This document shows positions 1 through 6,254 of a stretch of DNA of 64,000 nucleotides, one piece after another. Origin of the DNA: a virus; IMG/VR virus record IMGVR_UViG_3300042465_002598, positions 1 to 64,000 of that record, one strand, 5' to 3'. The notes under the pieces are model-generated. The model saw only the letters and a program-made list of their open reading frames with translations. It did not search any database and was not told the DNA's origin. The position numbers were made by a program, and so were the translations under genes. Numbering within the stretch: position 1 is the first letter of the stretch; each line of letters begins with the position of its first letter.

Positions 1-140
1 GTTGCCTGCTCCGGCTGCTCCAGCGCGGACTCAAGCGTGGCGATCAGATCGTTCAGTTGCACAGCGTCTATGTCGCGGCCACTACTCCACTTGCCCAACG
101 CCTCCAGCGCCTGCTGGGCGGCTTTCTCCAGTGTGCTCAT
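1..140 (-). CDS. Partial small early protein (3' end outside window)
   Basis: The ATG at 140 opens a frame beginning MSTLEKAAQQALEALGKW that runs off the left edge, so the C terminus is missing. Its start overlaps the stop of the upstream gene in an ATGA, which implies translational coupling. The first residues match the N termini of the next two genes upstream (MSDLKKAAQQ), so it is the third member of a small local family. Function unknown. The visible part is Ala/Gln/Glu-rich and probably helical. Confidence 0.7.
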   Translation of the reverse strand, partial: MSTLEKAAQQALEALGKWSSGRDIDAVQLNDLIATLESALEQPEQA

Positions 141-742
141 GTGTTTCGCTCCTTCAGTGCCTGCTCGACGGCGCGGGCAAAGTCCGCCATGCTAGCCCCC
201 GGTGTTGCGTCCCATTTAACGTACTCCATTACAATCTCCTCCTCCGTCAGCCCCTGCCACTCGCGGCGGGGTGGGTGGGTGTAGAGTGGAATCGTGTAAT
301 CGCTGATCAGGTGGCATAGATCGGCTTCAGCCCATGCGGTTTTTTCGTCGGCAGGCATCGCCTTCAATCCATCGTTTCGCATCCACGCCACCGGCTCCTG
401 CTCCTGCTCCGGCTCCTGCTCCAGCCCACGCGCACACACTGCGCACAGCTTCGCCCGCTCACAGGTCTCGCCGCATTGGTTGCGGGGCTCCTGCTGCGCC
501 AGCACATCCACCTTCTCGCGGGCATCAAACCGCACCCGCTCGTTGGTGATCGTCATGTCGTAGCCCAGGTGGTCGATAAAGTCCTCAACATGCGGGCGGG
601 CTTTCAGCCAGTTGATGTCGGACTGCTCCTGCTGCTGCGCCAGCGCGGCGCGCAGGGCGCGTGCGTAGTGCTTCAAGTCTCCCAGATCGCCGTTCTCGTA
701 GTCGGCCACAAACTGCTGGGCGGCTTTCTTCAAGTCGCTCAT
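137..742 (-). CDS. Early protein with N-terminal KKAAQQ family segment, 201 aa
   Basis: Unknown function. Residues 1-40 (MSDLKKAAQQ and ALRAALAQQQEQ) are shared with the neighbouring small genes. The middle carries a Cys group around CGETCERAKLCAVC that could bind metal. The second half reads EQEPVAWMRNDG, then YTIPLYTHPP and QGLTEEEI, a combination familiar from small accessory proteins of many phages of Gram-negative hosts. Start and stop overlap both neighbours by four bases (ATGA). The low-complexity Glu-Gln-Pro stretch suggests a flexible linker between a family head and a separate C-terminal segment. Confidence 0.75.
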   Translation of the reverse strand: MSDLKKAAQQFVADYENGDLGDLKHYARALRAALAQQQEQSDINWLKARPHVEDFIDHLGYDMTITNERVRFDAREKVDVLAQQEPRNQCGETCERAKLCAVCARGLEQEPEQEQEPVAWMRNDGLKAMPADEKTAWAEADLCHLISDYTIPLYTHPPRREWQGLTEEEIVMEYVKWDATPGASMADFARAVEQALKERNT

Positions 743-990
743 ACCTCACCCCTGTTACGCATCCAATGCGCCTTGTGTCGCAACATCTCGCTGCGGTTGT
801 TTTCAATGGCCTCCGCAATCATGTCGAGGTAGTCGGCCATCAACTCTTTGGTGAGCCAGCGAGGCTCCTGCTCCTGCTGCTCCAGCGCGGCGCGGAGGGC
901 GTCGGTTGCTGTTGATCGAAAGCCGGTGTGCCGCTCGTAGTCTTCCAACGCCTCCAGCGCCTGCTGGGCGGCTTTCTTCAAGTCGCTCAT
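739..990 (-). CDS. Small early protein, KKAAQQ family, 83 aa
   Basis: The frame is open further upstream, but the start is placed at 990 because ATG there overlaps the stop of the preceding gene (ATGA) and gives the family N terminus MSDLKKAAQQALEALEDYE. It shares ALRAALEQQEQEP with the 137-742 protein. The DNA of the first 33 bases is almost identical to that at 710-742 and similar to 102-140, which shows recent local duplication. No enzymatic motif. Probably helical and soluble. Confidence 0.7.
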   Translation of the reverse strand: MSDLKKAAQQALEALEDYERHTGFRSTATDALRAALEQQEQEPRWLTKELMADYLDMIAEAIENNRSEMLRHKAHWMRNRGEV

Positions 991-1217
991 TTCACACCAA
1001 ACCTTTCTTTGATCACATCGACCGGGTGGGCACCCTGAAACTTGCCGTGGTCTTTGAACATGAACACGGGTATGTAGTGCCGCATAATGTCTGCGCATTC
1101 CTGCGCAGTGGCCTTTTGGATTGCTCGTCGGGTGTGCCACTTAAACATAAGCGTCATGCCGATGCCAACCAAAACGCCGGACACGTAAACACCAAAGAGG
1201 AGGGCGGCTTCACTCAT
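987..1217 (-). CDS. Small single-pass membrane protein, 76 aa
   Basis: Residues 5-25 (LLFGVYVSGVLVGIGMTLMF) form one hydrophobic segment followed by a basic stretch (KWHTRRAIQK), as expected for an inner-membrane anchor with a cytoplasmic C terminus. The remaining 45 residues are unremarkable. ATGA overlaps tie it to both neighbours. Small early membrane proteins of phages are sometimes involved in superinfection exclusion or host takeover, but nothing here proves that. Confidence 0.65.
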   Translation of the reverse strand: MSEAALLFGVYVSGVLVGIGMTLMFKWHTRRAIQKATAQECADIMRHYIPVFMFKDHGKFQGAHPVDVIKERFGVK

Positions 1218-1453
1218 TCTTTAGCCTCCTGTGAAATGAGATTTACTGCCCTGTCTACGCTGCGTCTGGCTTGCTCACTCATGCCATCGATAAACCCGCG
1301 TTCGTAGTCTGGTACGGGCTGCTTCAACGCCTTGTCCAGTGCATCCGAAGCCAAGCACACCGGGCATTGGCAATGATCCCCTTGCGGAGGGATGTGGTCC
1401 GCCGCCCAGTTCAGGGCAGTGCGGGCTTGTTCTGCTGCTTCGCGTAGGTTCAT
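1214..1453 (-). CDS. Small early protein with CQCPVC motif, 79 aa
   Basis: The start at 1453 (MNLREAAEQARTAL) is chosen because it overlaps the upstream stop; longer frames to 1504 lack this coupling. The motif HCQCPVC in the middle could be half of a zinc site, but the second pair of cysteines is absent, so any metal site would need a dimer or partner. The C terminus (PDYERGFIDGMSEQARRSVD) is helical. Function unknown. Confidence 0.65.
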   Translation of the reverse strand: MNLREAAEQARTALNWAADHIPPQGDHCQCPVCLASDALDKALKQPVPDYERGFIDGMSEQARRSVDRAVNLISQEAKE

Positions 1454-1650
1454 TCCAATCCCTCCATCGCCTCGGTAACCTGCCCACGAATCTCTTCTAA
1501 ACACTGACGGGCGTCACCGTCGTGCTTCAGGCAGGTGCGGGCGAGTTGGTCGATACGGTGCAGCGTAGCCAACGACCGCAGACCATGAATGGCTGCTTGT
1601 GCCTCGTGTGATTCCGTGGGCACGGTGAAGGTCAAGGTGATGGTGCTCAC
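1450..1650 (-). CDS. Small early protein, 66 aa
   Basis: Unknown. The N terminus alternates as a beta strand (MSTITLTFTVPTES) and is followed by two predicted helices. The stop/start overlaps on both sides are ATGA. No motif is recognised; the calculated character is neutral and soluble. Confidence 0.65.
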   Translation of the reverse strand: MSTITLTFTVPTESHEAQAAIHGLRSLATLHRIDQLARTCLKHDGDARQCLEEIRGQVTEAMEGLE

Positions 1651-1985
1651 GACTTACCTCCAGGCGTCAGCGTAGCGGGTGCTTTACACGGCCATGTCTG
1701 GCGCAGGATGACGCGCACGATGATCGCAGCGGGCAAGTGCCGCTTGTCCGGGTTGTTCTGCAACCACTGCTTGATGACATCAGACGCTTGTCCGATCTGC
1801 ACCTGTTCGGGCGGGCAAATCTCAGTGTTGTAGTGCGCGTCAAGCACGCCCATGACGTAGCCCAGCGCTACCATAGGCTTCACCGGGCCGGGATCGTTCA
1901 AACGATCCAGCAACTCGTTGCCGCTCATAAACTGAGCGTGAGCAGTACCCGCCAGCAAAGCGGCGAGCAGGATTAGTTTCTTCAT
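1647..1985 (-). CDS. Secreted Rap1a/Tai-like protein, 112 aa
   Basis: Residues 1-17 (MKKLILLAALLAGTAHA) are a textbook Sec signal peptide with an AHA cleavage site, so the mature protein should be periplasmic. The mature part reads FMSGNELLDRLN, GYVMGVLDAH, CPPEQVQIGQ, DVIKQWLQNNP, KRHLPAA and WPCK, the pattern of the Rap1a/Tai immunity-protein fold, with two cysteines well placed for a disulphide. Family members characterised in bacteria neutralise periplasmic amidase toxins delivered by type VI secretion. In a phage it could protect the infected cell's wall, tune lysis, or block a competitor; that is inference. It sits in an unbroken run of overlapping early genes. Confidence 0.75.
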   Translation of the reverse strand: MKKLILLAALLAGTAHAQFMSGNELLDRLNDPGPVKPMVALGYVMGVLDAHYNTEICPPEQVQIGQASDVIKQWLQNNPDKRHLPAAIIVRVILRQTWPCKAPATLTPGGKS

Positions 1986-2182
1986 GCTGCTTCCTTTACC
2001 CGAGTGCCGCCGTTCTTGTTCTTCAGGTGCCCGTCACGCAAGAGAAGTCGAATTTCCACCAAACGGTCGTTGACAGCGTGACGGATGCGGGTATGACCTA
2101 TGGCATCGTTTTCCCGCTCCAGAACGTCAATGCGTCGTTGCATAGCGGCCAACTGTTGGTTGGTGATTCCTAGCTCGTTCAT
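1982..2182 (-). CDS. Small coiled-coil protein, 66 aa
   Basis: The start at 2182 (MNELGITNQQLAAMQRR) is preferred over the in-frame ATG at 2197 because it forms ATGA with the upstream stop. Residues 8-30 show heptad-like hydrophobic spacing (LAAMQRRIDVLERENDAI), consistent with a short coiled coil. The C-terminal half is basic. Function unknown. Confidence 0.6.
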   Translation of the reverse strand: MNELGITNQQLAAMQRRIDVLERENDAIGHTRIRHAVNDRLVEIRLLLRDGHLKNKNGGTRVKEAA

Positions 2183-2541
2183 GCTGCTTCCTTCCATGCC
2201 TGTTGGAGCATCCGCTCCTTCTCACGTTTCTTCTTCTCTCGGTACTTCGCCTTGCGCTCGTTCGGTGTAAGCGCGGGCTGCTTGGCATCGGTCTTCAGGC
2301 CGACTTTGTAAACGGCGATGACTCTGCGTCCCGTGGTCGTTGCCTCCCACATGGAGATGCGCACCACGCCGTGGTTCCACAGCGCGTTGATGTGCTTGCG
2401 TACCGTAGCCTTGGTCAGGCCCGTCTCTTCCACGAGGTCTGCCACTGACGCACCCACCATCAGATGCGACAGCATCCGGGCATAGAGCGCTGCGTTGACT
2501 TTCTGCCGGTACGAAGGGCGAATGAGTTGGACGTTGCTCAT
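2179..2541 (-). CDS. Winged helix-turn-helix DNA-binding protein, 120 aa
   Basis: The start at 2541 overlaps the previous stop. Residues about 31-53 (VADLVEETGLTKATVRKHIN) are a classic HTH: helix, turn at GLT, recognition helix. A wing follows (GVVRISMWEATTTGRRVIAVY). The C-terminal third is strongly basic (KAKYREKKKREKERM) and would add non-specific DNA contacts. It probably acts as a transcriptional regulator of the early block or of host genes; no operator can be assigned to it with certainty. Confidence 0.75.
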   Translation of the reverse strand: MSNVQLIRPSYRQKVNAALYARMLSHLMVGASVADLVEETGLTKATVRKHINALWNHGVVRISMWEATTTGRRVIAVYKVGLKTDAKQPALTPNERKAKYREKKKREKERMLQQAWKEAA

Positions 2542-2756
2542 TTCGGCTCCTCCATGAGCCCGCGCCAAGGCTCGTCTTGCGTGCTAGCGCGGGTGTTTTT
2601 GTACTGTGAAGCCGCCTCTACCGTGCTGCACCAAAAGCCCCAGAACTCACCGTTCCAGTATTGGTAGCCTACGTCTAGCTCAAGCCCGCACCACTGCATG
2701 TACACGCCCGGTCGGACGGGTTTAACGTCTCCGGGAAACCAGGGTGTAAGTATCAT
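2538..2756 (-). CDS. Small phage protein with PWFPGDVKPVRPGVY motif, 72 aa
   Basis: The start is placed at 2756, where ATG overlaps the upstream stop, rather than 2762. The sequence PWFPGDVKPVRPGVY followed by aromatic-rich repeats (YQYWNGEFWGFWC) recurs in small proteins of many phages. It looks like a compact beta domain. Function unknown. Confidence 0.65.
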   Translation of the reverse strand: MILTPWFPGDVKPVRPGVYMQWCGLELDVGYQYWNGEFWGFWCSTVEAASQYKNTRASTQDEPWRGLMEEPK

Positions 2757-2947
2757 CCCCATACCCCCAACGCAGTCATCACGATGATGCAGATCGCCAT
2801 CAGAATGGCCGCTGCCAGGAGCGTATCCTCAACGATCTCCCGCATGGGATCGTCCTCGGGCTCATCGGGCTCCACGATGCCGAGATCAGTCGCCGCTTCA
2901 GCGGCTTCTGGGTGGCGACCTTGTTGGTCACATCCTTTGGGGATCAT
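2753..2947 (-). CDS. Small tail-anchored membrane protein, 64 aa
   Basis: An acidic cytoplasmic-type N-terminal half (EPDEPEDDPMREIVED) precedes one C-terminal hydrophobic helix (LLAAAILMAICIIVMTAL), leaving only a few residues after it. That is the layout of a tail-anchored inner-membrane protein. It is overlapped on both sides by neighbours. Role unknown. Confidence 0.6.
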   Translation of the reverse strand: MIPKGCDQQGRHPEAAEAATDLGIVEPDEPEDDPMREIVEDTLLAAAILMAICIIVMTALGVWG

Positions 2948-3180
2948 GTTTTCTCTCCTTCCGCCCGTGCGATTGCGATGCAGGCGTTTTGCATAGCCAA
3001 TCCATATGTGCGCAAGTCCGGCGCAGCGGTTATGGCCTTCAACGCCCCCAGCAGTTCGGCATTGACGCTATGCAACCGGCGCAGCTCTGCTGCCGCCCTG
3101 CGGTCTACCTCGCTGCTGATTACCGTGCCAACCGGTGCCTCAAGTTCATCCGCAAGGAATAGGGCTTCGTCTTTCACCAC
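2944..3180 (-). CDS. Small helical early protein, 78 aa
   Basis: Unknown. The sequence is mostly helical (ALFLADELEAPVG; RRAAAELRRLHSVNAELLGAL), with a possible short coiled coil around residues 28-50. It overlaps the previous gene by 7 bases. No catalytic or metal motif. Confidence 0.6.
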   Translation of the reverse strand: MVKDEALFLADELEAPVGTVISSEVDRRAAAELRRLHSVNAELLGALKAITAAPDLRTYGLAMQNACIAIARAEGEKT

Positions 3181-3347
3181 TTTGCTTCTCCCAGATGTTT
3201 GACCTCGTCAGCTTGACTTCTCTTCTTGGCCTTGTTGACGTACCACCGGCCATCTTGCACGTGCCAGCGGAAGGGCCAGCAGCCCTTCTTGACGGCGCGC
3301 AGAACTGCCGATGACTGTTCCTGAACCGCCTGAGGCTGTGCTTTCAC
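3174..3347 (-). CDS. Small basic protein with GTG start, 57 aa
   Basis: No ATG is well placed, but GTG at 3347 follows a strong AGGAGGT ribosome-binding site and overlaps the upstream stop as GTGA, which decides the start. The protein is basic and Gln/Lys-rich, with a central aromatic segment (CWPFRWHVQDGRWYVNKA). It may bind nucleic acid; nothing more can be said. Confidence 0.6.
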   Translation of the reverse strand: MKAQPQAVQEQSSAVLRAVKKGCWPFRWHVQDGRWYVNKAKKRSQADEVKHLGEAKW

Positions 3348-3520
3348 GCGACCTCCTGCGGCGTGAGTTGGTCTTTGGTGCGCGGCCTGTTGACTAACCA
3401 CCTGTCCCCCAGAAGCTCAACCATGCGAAGCCATGCGCGGGCATTGTGACGCCAGACATGCCTGGGCACACCTGGGGTTTTCCATAGGCGGATGGCCTGT
3501 CGGATGCGTTGGATGTTCAT
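3344..3520 (-). CDS. Small basic protein, 58 aa
   Basis: This short frame starts at ATG 3520, seven bases after TAGGAG, and ends as GTGA with the next gene. It begins MNIQRIRQAIRLWKTP and continues with WRHNARAWLRMVELLG; it is rich in Arg and Trp and probably helical. It is the first gene downstream of the 48-bp tandem repeats. Function unknown. Confidence 0.6.
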   Translation of the reverse strand: MNIQRIRQAIRLWKTPGVPRHVWRHNARAWLRMVELLGDRWLVNRPRTKDQLTPQEVA

Positions 3521-3538
3521 GCTCTCTCCTAGTTGTTA

Positions 3539-3630
3539 CCGCCCTGCGGGCGAATGACTCATCGGACTGCTTCGCAACCCGACTTCCCGCCCTGCGGGCG
3601 AATGACTCATCGGACTGCTTCGCAACCCGA
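3539..3630. repeat. 48-bp tandem repeat, two copies
   Basis: Two 44-base copies (3539-3582 and 3587-3630) are identical and separated by four bases, giving a 48-bp period. Each begins with a small GC-rich hairpin (CGCCCTGCGGGCG) and continues with GACTCATCGGACTGCTTCG. They lie in the gap between a minus-strand terminator and the next early gene and contain no plausible gene. Confidence 0.9.
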
Positions 3631-3638
3631 TTCGCCAA

Positions 3639-3666
3639 TGAAAACGCCCTGCCGAGGCAGAGCGTT
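3639..3666 (-). terminator. Rho-independent terminator, minus strand
   Basis: Read on the minus strand, AACGC-T-CTGCC / GGCAG-G-GCGTT forms a hairpin with a two-base loop, followed by TTTTC. It lies about 20 bases beyond the stop of the 3687-3938 gene and should end or attenuate the early transcript there. Confidence 0.65.
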
Positions 3667-3686
3667 GAGTGAGGCGTTCTGAGGTG

Positions 3687-3938
3687 TTACTCAGTGCGCC
3701 AGACGCGGATGCCGTCCTTGACCGTGGCCGTAGACCACTTGCCGCCGTCCATGCGCTTCTTCGCCACGAGCAGCTTGCGCCGCCACGAGTCCACCGCCTT
3801 CTTGTCCGTGGTGTCACACGGGATGAGGAACGAGTTCCCCACGAGCATCTCGTGCAGCGGGAACGCGGTGGGCTTACGCCCACGACCGCCACGGTTAGAC
3901 GCGAACGGGACACCAGTTTCGATCTTGAACTCCATCAT
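3687..3938 (-). CDS. Small phage protein, GIRVWR family, 83 aa
   Basis: The start at 3938 follows CAGGAGCA and overlaps the upstream stop. The pattern IETGVPF, GNSFLIP, a basic helix with KLLVAKKRM and a C-terminal GIRVWRTE is shared with the gene at 52041-52277 (GHSFFLP and GIRVWRMA), so the phage carries two paralogues in different modules. Proteins ending this way are common in phages; the fold may bind nucleic acid, but the function is unknown. Confidence 0.65.
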   Translation of the reverse strand: MMEFKIETGVPFASNRGGRGRKPTAFPLHEMLVGNSFLIPCDTTDKKAVDSWRRKLLVAKKRMDGGKWSTATVKDGIRVWRTE

Positions 3939-4255
3939 TGCTCCTGAGAGGGTTGTGCATCGCCGCACCATGCAGCGAGGCGGGTAGTGTCATCGGAAGT
4001 CGGCCATTTGTCAACAGCCTCGATCCAGTAATTGGTACCGATCTTCATCCCTATGTTGGGCACCTTGTACCCGGCACCGGCTGTGTCGAGCAGCTTGATG
4101 GCGTCCTGCATCCACGGGGGAAGCATGTCGAAGCGGTACATAGCCTCTACCACGGCTGCGGGGCCACGCGGGTACACGGTGACGCGGTACAGATCATCCC
4201 CCAGGGGGACAGCCCGGTACGTTGTCTCGATTACGCGTACATCAGGCAGGATCAT
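3935..4255 (-). CDS. Hypothetical early protein, 106 aa
   Basis: Unknown. A beta-rich N-terminal half (VRVIETTYRAVPLG; LYRVTVYPRG) is followed by a short helical part and a Gly-rich strand segment (GAGYKVPNIGMKIG). Its start lies inside the end of the upstream gene (14-base overlap) and its stop overlaps the next start. It is probably a small soluble protein. Confidence 0.6.
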   Translation of the reverse strand: MILPDVRVIETTYRAVPLGDDLYRVTVYPRGPAAVVEAMYRFDMLPPWMQDAIKLLDTAGAGYKVPNIGMKIGTNYWIEAVDKWPTSDDTTRLAAWCGDAQPSQEQ

Positions 4256-4535
4256 TCTTGGCCTTCTCTTTCCTTTCCCGCTCCTGACGAGCCTTGTAGT
4301 TCTCCAACGCCTGATGGAACTGCACCGGGCCGAGCAACGTCACGGTGGGCATCTCGTCTGGCGGCATCAATCGCGCCTCGGGAACGTTTTCGTTTTCACG
4401 CCAAGTGGTATCCCACTTGTACATGTCAGTGCCTGCACATATGTCGAGGAACCTGAACGCTGCCTCCTTGGGTATTGCGTACTTGTAGTACCCAATGGAC
4501 ATCAGGACGTAGTCGAATTCTTTCTTTGTTGCCAT
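4242..4535 (-). CDS. Hypothetical early protein, 97 aa
   Basis: Unknown. It has an N-terminal helix, an aromatic segment (SIGYYKYAIPKEAAFRFLD), and a long, highly charged C-terminal helix (YKARQERERKEKAKND). The ribosome-binding site TAGGAGG stands just upstream. The stop codon of the upstream glycine-rich microprotein is the TAG of this same TAGGAGG. Confidence 0.6.
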   Translation of the reverse strand: MATKKEFDYVLMSIGYYKYAIPKEAAFRFLDICAGTDMYKWDTTWRENENVPEARLMPPDEMPTVTLLGPVQFHQALENYKARQERERKEKAKNDPA

Positions 4536-4543
4536 AGAACCTC

Positions 4544-4771
4544 CTAGAAAAGTGAGGGTGAATAACCCACGGTGTATTTACCGTCACCGTTACCCGTCGC
4601 CATACCACTACCTGGGCCGTATTGGAAGCCTTCACCATAACCTTCGCCATCGAAGCCCACACCGTAGGTATCACCATCCCCGAATTTATGGGGTGCCAGC
4701 ATGAGAAACAGGGCGCGATCACCACGACCGTTACCGTGCATGGCGGCGTTGGACAGGTACCACATCAGCAT
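4544..4771 (-). CDS. Glycine-rich microprotein A (WYL-NAAMHGNG type), 75 aa
   Basis: The frame starts at ATG 4771 with MLMWYLSNAAMHGNG, continues as a Gly/Asp/Tyr-rich region with little regular structure, and ends SPSLF. Its stop TAG is part of the TAGGAGG site of the next gene. Two related frames (6006-6254 and 7316-7543) have the same head (WYLADAV-HG-G), a glycine-rich middle of different sequence, and a final Phe. The conserved ends around a variable centre argue that all three are translated. It directly follows the VWA gene. Function unknown. An alternative is that only the DNA is conserved. Confidence 0.55.
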   Translation of the reverse strand: MLMWYLSNAAMHGNGRGDRALFLMLAPHKFGDGDTYGVGFDGEGYGEGFQYGPGSGMATGNGDGKYTVGYSPSLF

Positions 4772-4793
4772 GGACTGACACCCGTTCCCGTTT

Positions 4794-5996
4794 TCAGGCG
4801 GGCACATACAGCGTGGTGCCGTTCGGCGCGGTGATGTTCTTGGTGCTGACGCACCACAGCACGGGCGCAGGCCACGTGCCCCAGTCCCTGCCGATGTAGC
4901 CATCGGTGAACTGAATGACGCAGTCGGGCTTGATGCCGTGCGCGTTCATGTAGCGCTGCATGCTGACCGGGTCGGTGCCGCCCCCGCCCTTGGGCTTGGT
5001 CACCTCGGCCAGCGTGGTGACCGCGTCACCCTCGTAGACCTCATGCCCTGCCACCTGTGCGTCCCAGTAGATCACATCGACCATCTCAGGCTTGACGACC
5101 TCGCACGCGGCCATGATCTCGGTCAGCGCACGACGAAGCTGCTCGGCACCGATGGAGCCTGAGGTGTCCACGCCAATGGTGATGCGTTTGGTGGACTCAG
5201 AGTACCGCGAGGGCAGCGTGGCGTCGATCGCCATGCCACGACGCGACGGACGCCGCCACGTGGACAGGTCAGCACCGGTACAGGTGGAACGCAGGAAGTC
5301 CTTCAGCATCTCGCGCCAATCGACCGCGACCTCCAGCAAGTCCTTCACGCTGCGGTCCAGGGACGCACCGGTCTTGCCAGCGATGATCGCTGCCTGACGC
5401 ACAGCGGTGTCCACCGCCTTCGCCACCTGAGCAGCCTGCGCTTCGCTCAGGGCCTCACCCACCTCGCCGTCCTTGTCGCCGCCCGACGCAGGGCGGTGCT
5501 CGTCCATCGGCTTGGCCTTGCCGCCCGAGGCAGACTTCTGCTGCTGTTGCTGCTGTTGCTTGGCCTGCTGCTTCATCCTCCGGTACACCTCACCCGCATC
5601 CATGCCGTCGTACTGGTAGTCGAGGATGGCGTCAGGCCACACGGTAAGGAACTTGTCAGCACCCGCACCGGCCTGCTTGTCCAGCATGATGTTGATCACC
5701 GCATCGCATGCCATGTTCGCAAGCTGCGGGTCTTCATCGAACAGCCGCTTCCACGTAATCATGTGCATGAACAGCACGTGGTAATACTCGTGCAGCACAA
5801 CGAAGCGCAGCGTCTGGTCATCCAGCGTGCCGATGAACTGCTTGCCGATGAGCACATCCCTGCCGTTTGTCGCAGCAGTGGGTAGGCCATCCACGAGCTT
5901 GCACTCGCCTTCCATCATCAGGCCGTTGAGGGCCATGAACCGTGGGTCACGCATGATCGCAACCCGAGTCCGCAAGAGTCGATCTTCTGGGGACAT
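4794..5996 (-). CDS. Metallopeptidase-like plus VWA domain protein, 400 aa
   Basis: Residues 65-80 hold a zincin motif (H69-E70-Y-Y-H73), typical of the putative metallopeptidase domain that precedes VWA-like domains in bacteria. A low-complexity Lys/Gln linker at about 140-155 follows. The C-terminal VWA-like domain shows an intact MIDAS: D277-T-S279-G-S281, T341-D342 after four glycines, and FTDGY at 363-367. The next gene upstream is a MoxR-type AAA+ ATPase, the usual genetic partner of this family; such pairs are thought to remodel or chaperone target complexes with metal ions. What the phage targets is unknown. Start: TTAGGAG before ATG 5996. Confidence 0.85.
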   Translation of the reverse strand: MSPEDRLLRTRVAIMRDPRFMALNGLMMEGECKLVDGLPTAATNGRDVLIGKQFIGTLDDQTLRFVVLHEYYHVLFMHMITWKRLFDEDPQLANMACDAVINIMLDKQAGAGADKFLTVWPDAILDYQYDGMDAGEVYRRMKQQAKQQQQQQQKSASGGKAKPMDEHRPASGGDKDGEVGEALSEAQAAQVAKAVDTAVRQAAIIAGKTGASLDRSVKDLLEVAVDWREMLKDFLRSTCTGADLSTWRRPSRRGMAIDATLPSRYSESTKRITIGVDTSGSIGAEQLRRALTEIMAACEVVKPEMVDVIYWDAQVAGHEVYEGDAVTTLAEVTKPKGGGGTDPVSMQRYMNAHGIKPDCVIQFTDGYIGRDWGTWPAPVLWCVSTKNITAPNGTTLYVPA

Positions 5997-6005
5997 GTGA
6001 ATCTC

Positions 6006-6254
6006 CTAAAAAAGAATAGCCCGCGAGCCGTTGTCGTAGCCGTCGCCGTAGCCGTGACACTCACCACTTCTGGGGCCGCAATACGCATTGGCCTGCGTGA
6101 TGCCGCTACCATTGGCTCCGCCAAATCCGTCGCCGTGACGTAAACCATCACCGAAGAAGTGCTCGCCTTCCGACAGGACAGATGCGAGAGCTGTGTCCAC
6201 GCAAAGGCCCGAGCCATGCATAACGGCGTCGGCTAGGTACCAGATGAAGATCAC
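6006..6254 (-). CDS. Glycine-rich microprotein B (WYLADAVMHGSG type), 82 aa
   Basis: A GTG start at 6254 overlaps the TGA of the AAA+ gene (GTGA). The head reads (V)IFIWYLADAVMHGSG; the middle is Gly/Asp/Ala-rich (FFGDGLRHGDGFGG; CHGYGDGYDNGS) and the end is RAILF. The TAG stop is inside the TTAGGAG site of the VWA gene. It belongs to the same family as 4544-4771 and 7316-7543. Seventeen bases of the head are identical in DNA to those of the 7316-7543 copy. Function unknown. Confidence 0.55.
   Translation of the reverse strand: MIFIWYLADAVMHGSGLCVDTALASVLSEGEHFFGDGLRHGDGFGGANGSGITQANAYCGPRSGECHGYGDGYDNGSRAILF

Noticed and set aside
3539-3630. CRISPR array or hammerhead ribozyme at the 48-bp repeats
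   Set aside because: Only two copies with a four-base separation and no spacers, so not CRISPR. The GATGAGTC resembles part of a hammerhead core, but CUGAUGA and the GAAA partner are missing.
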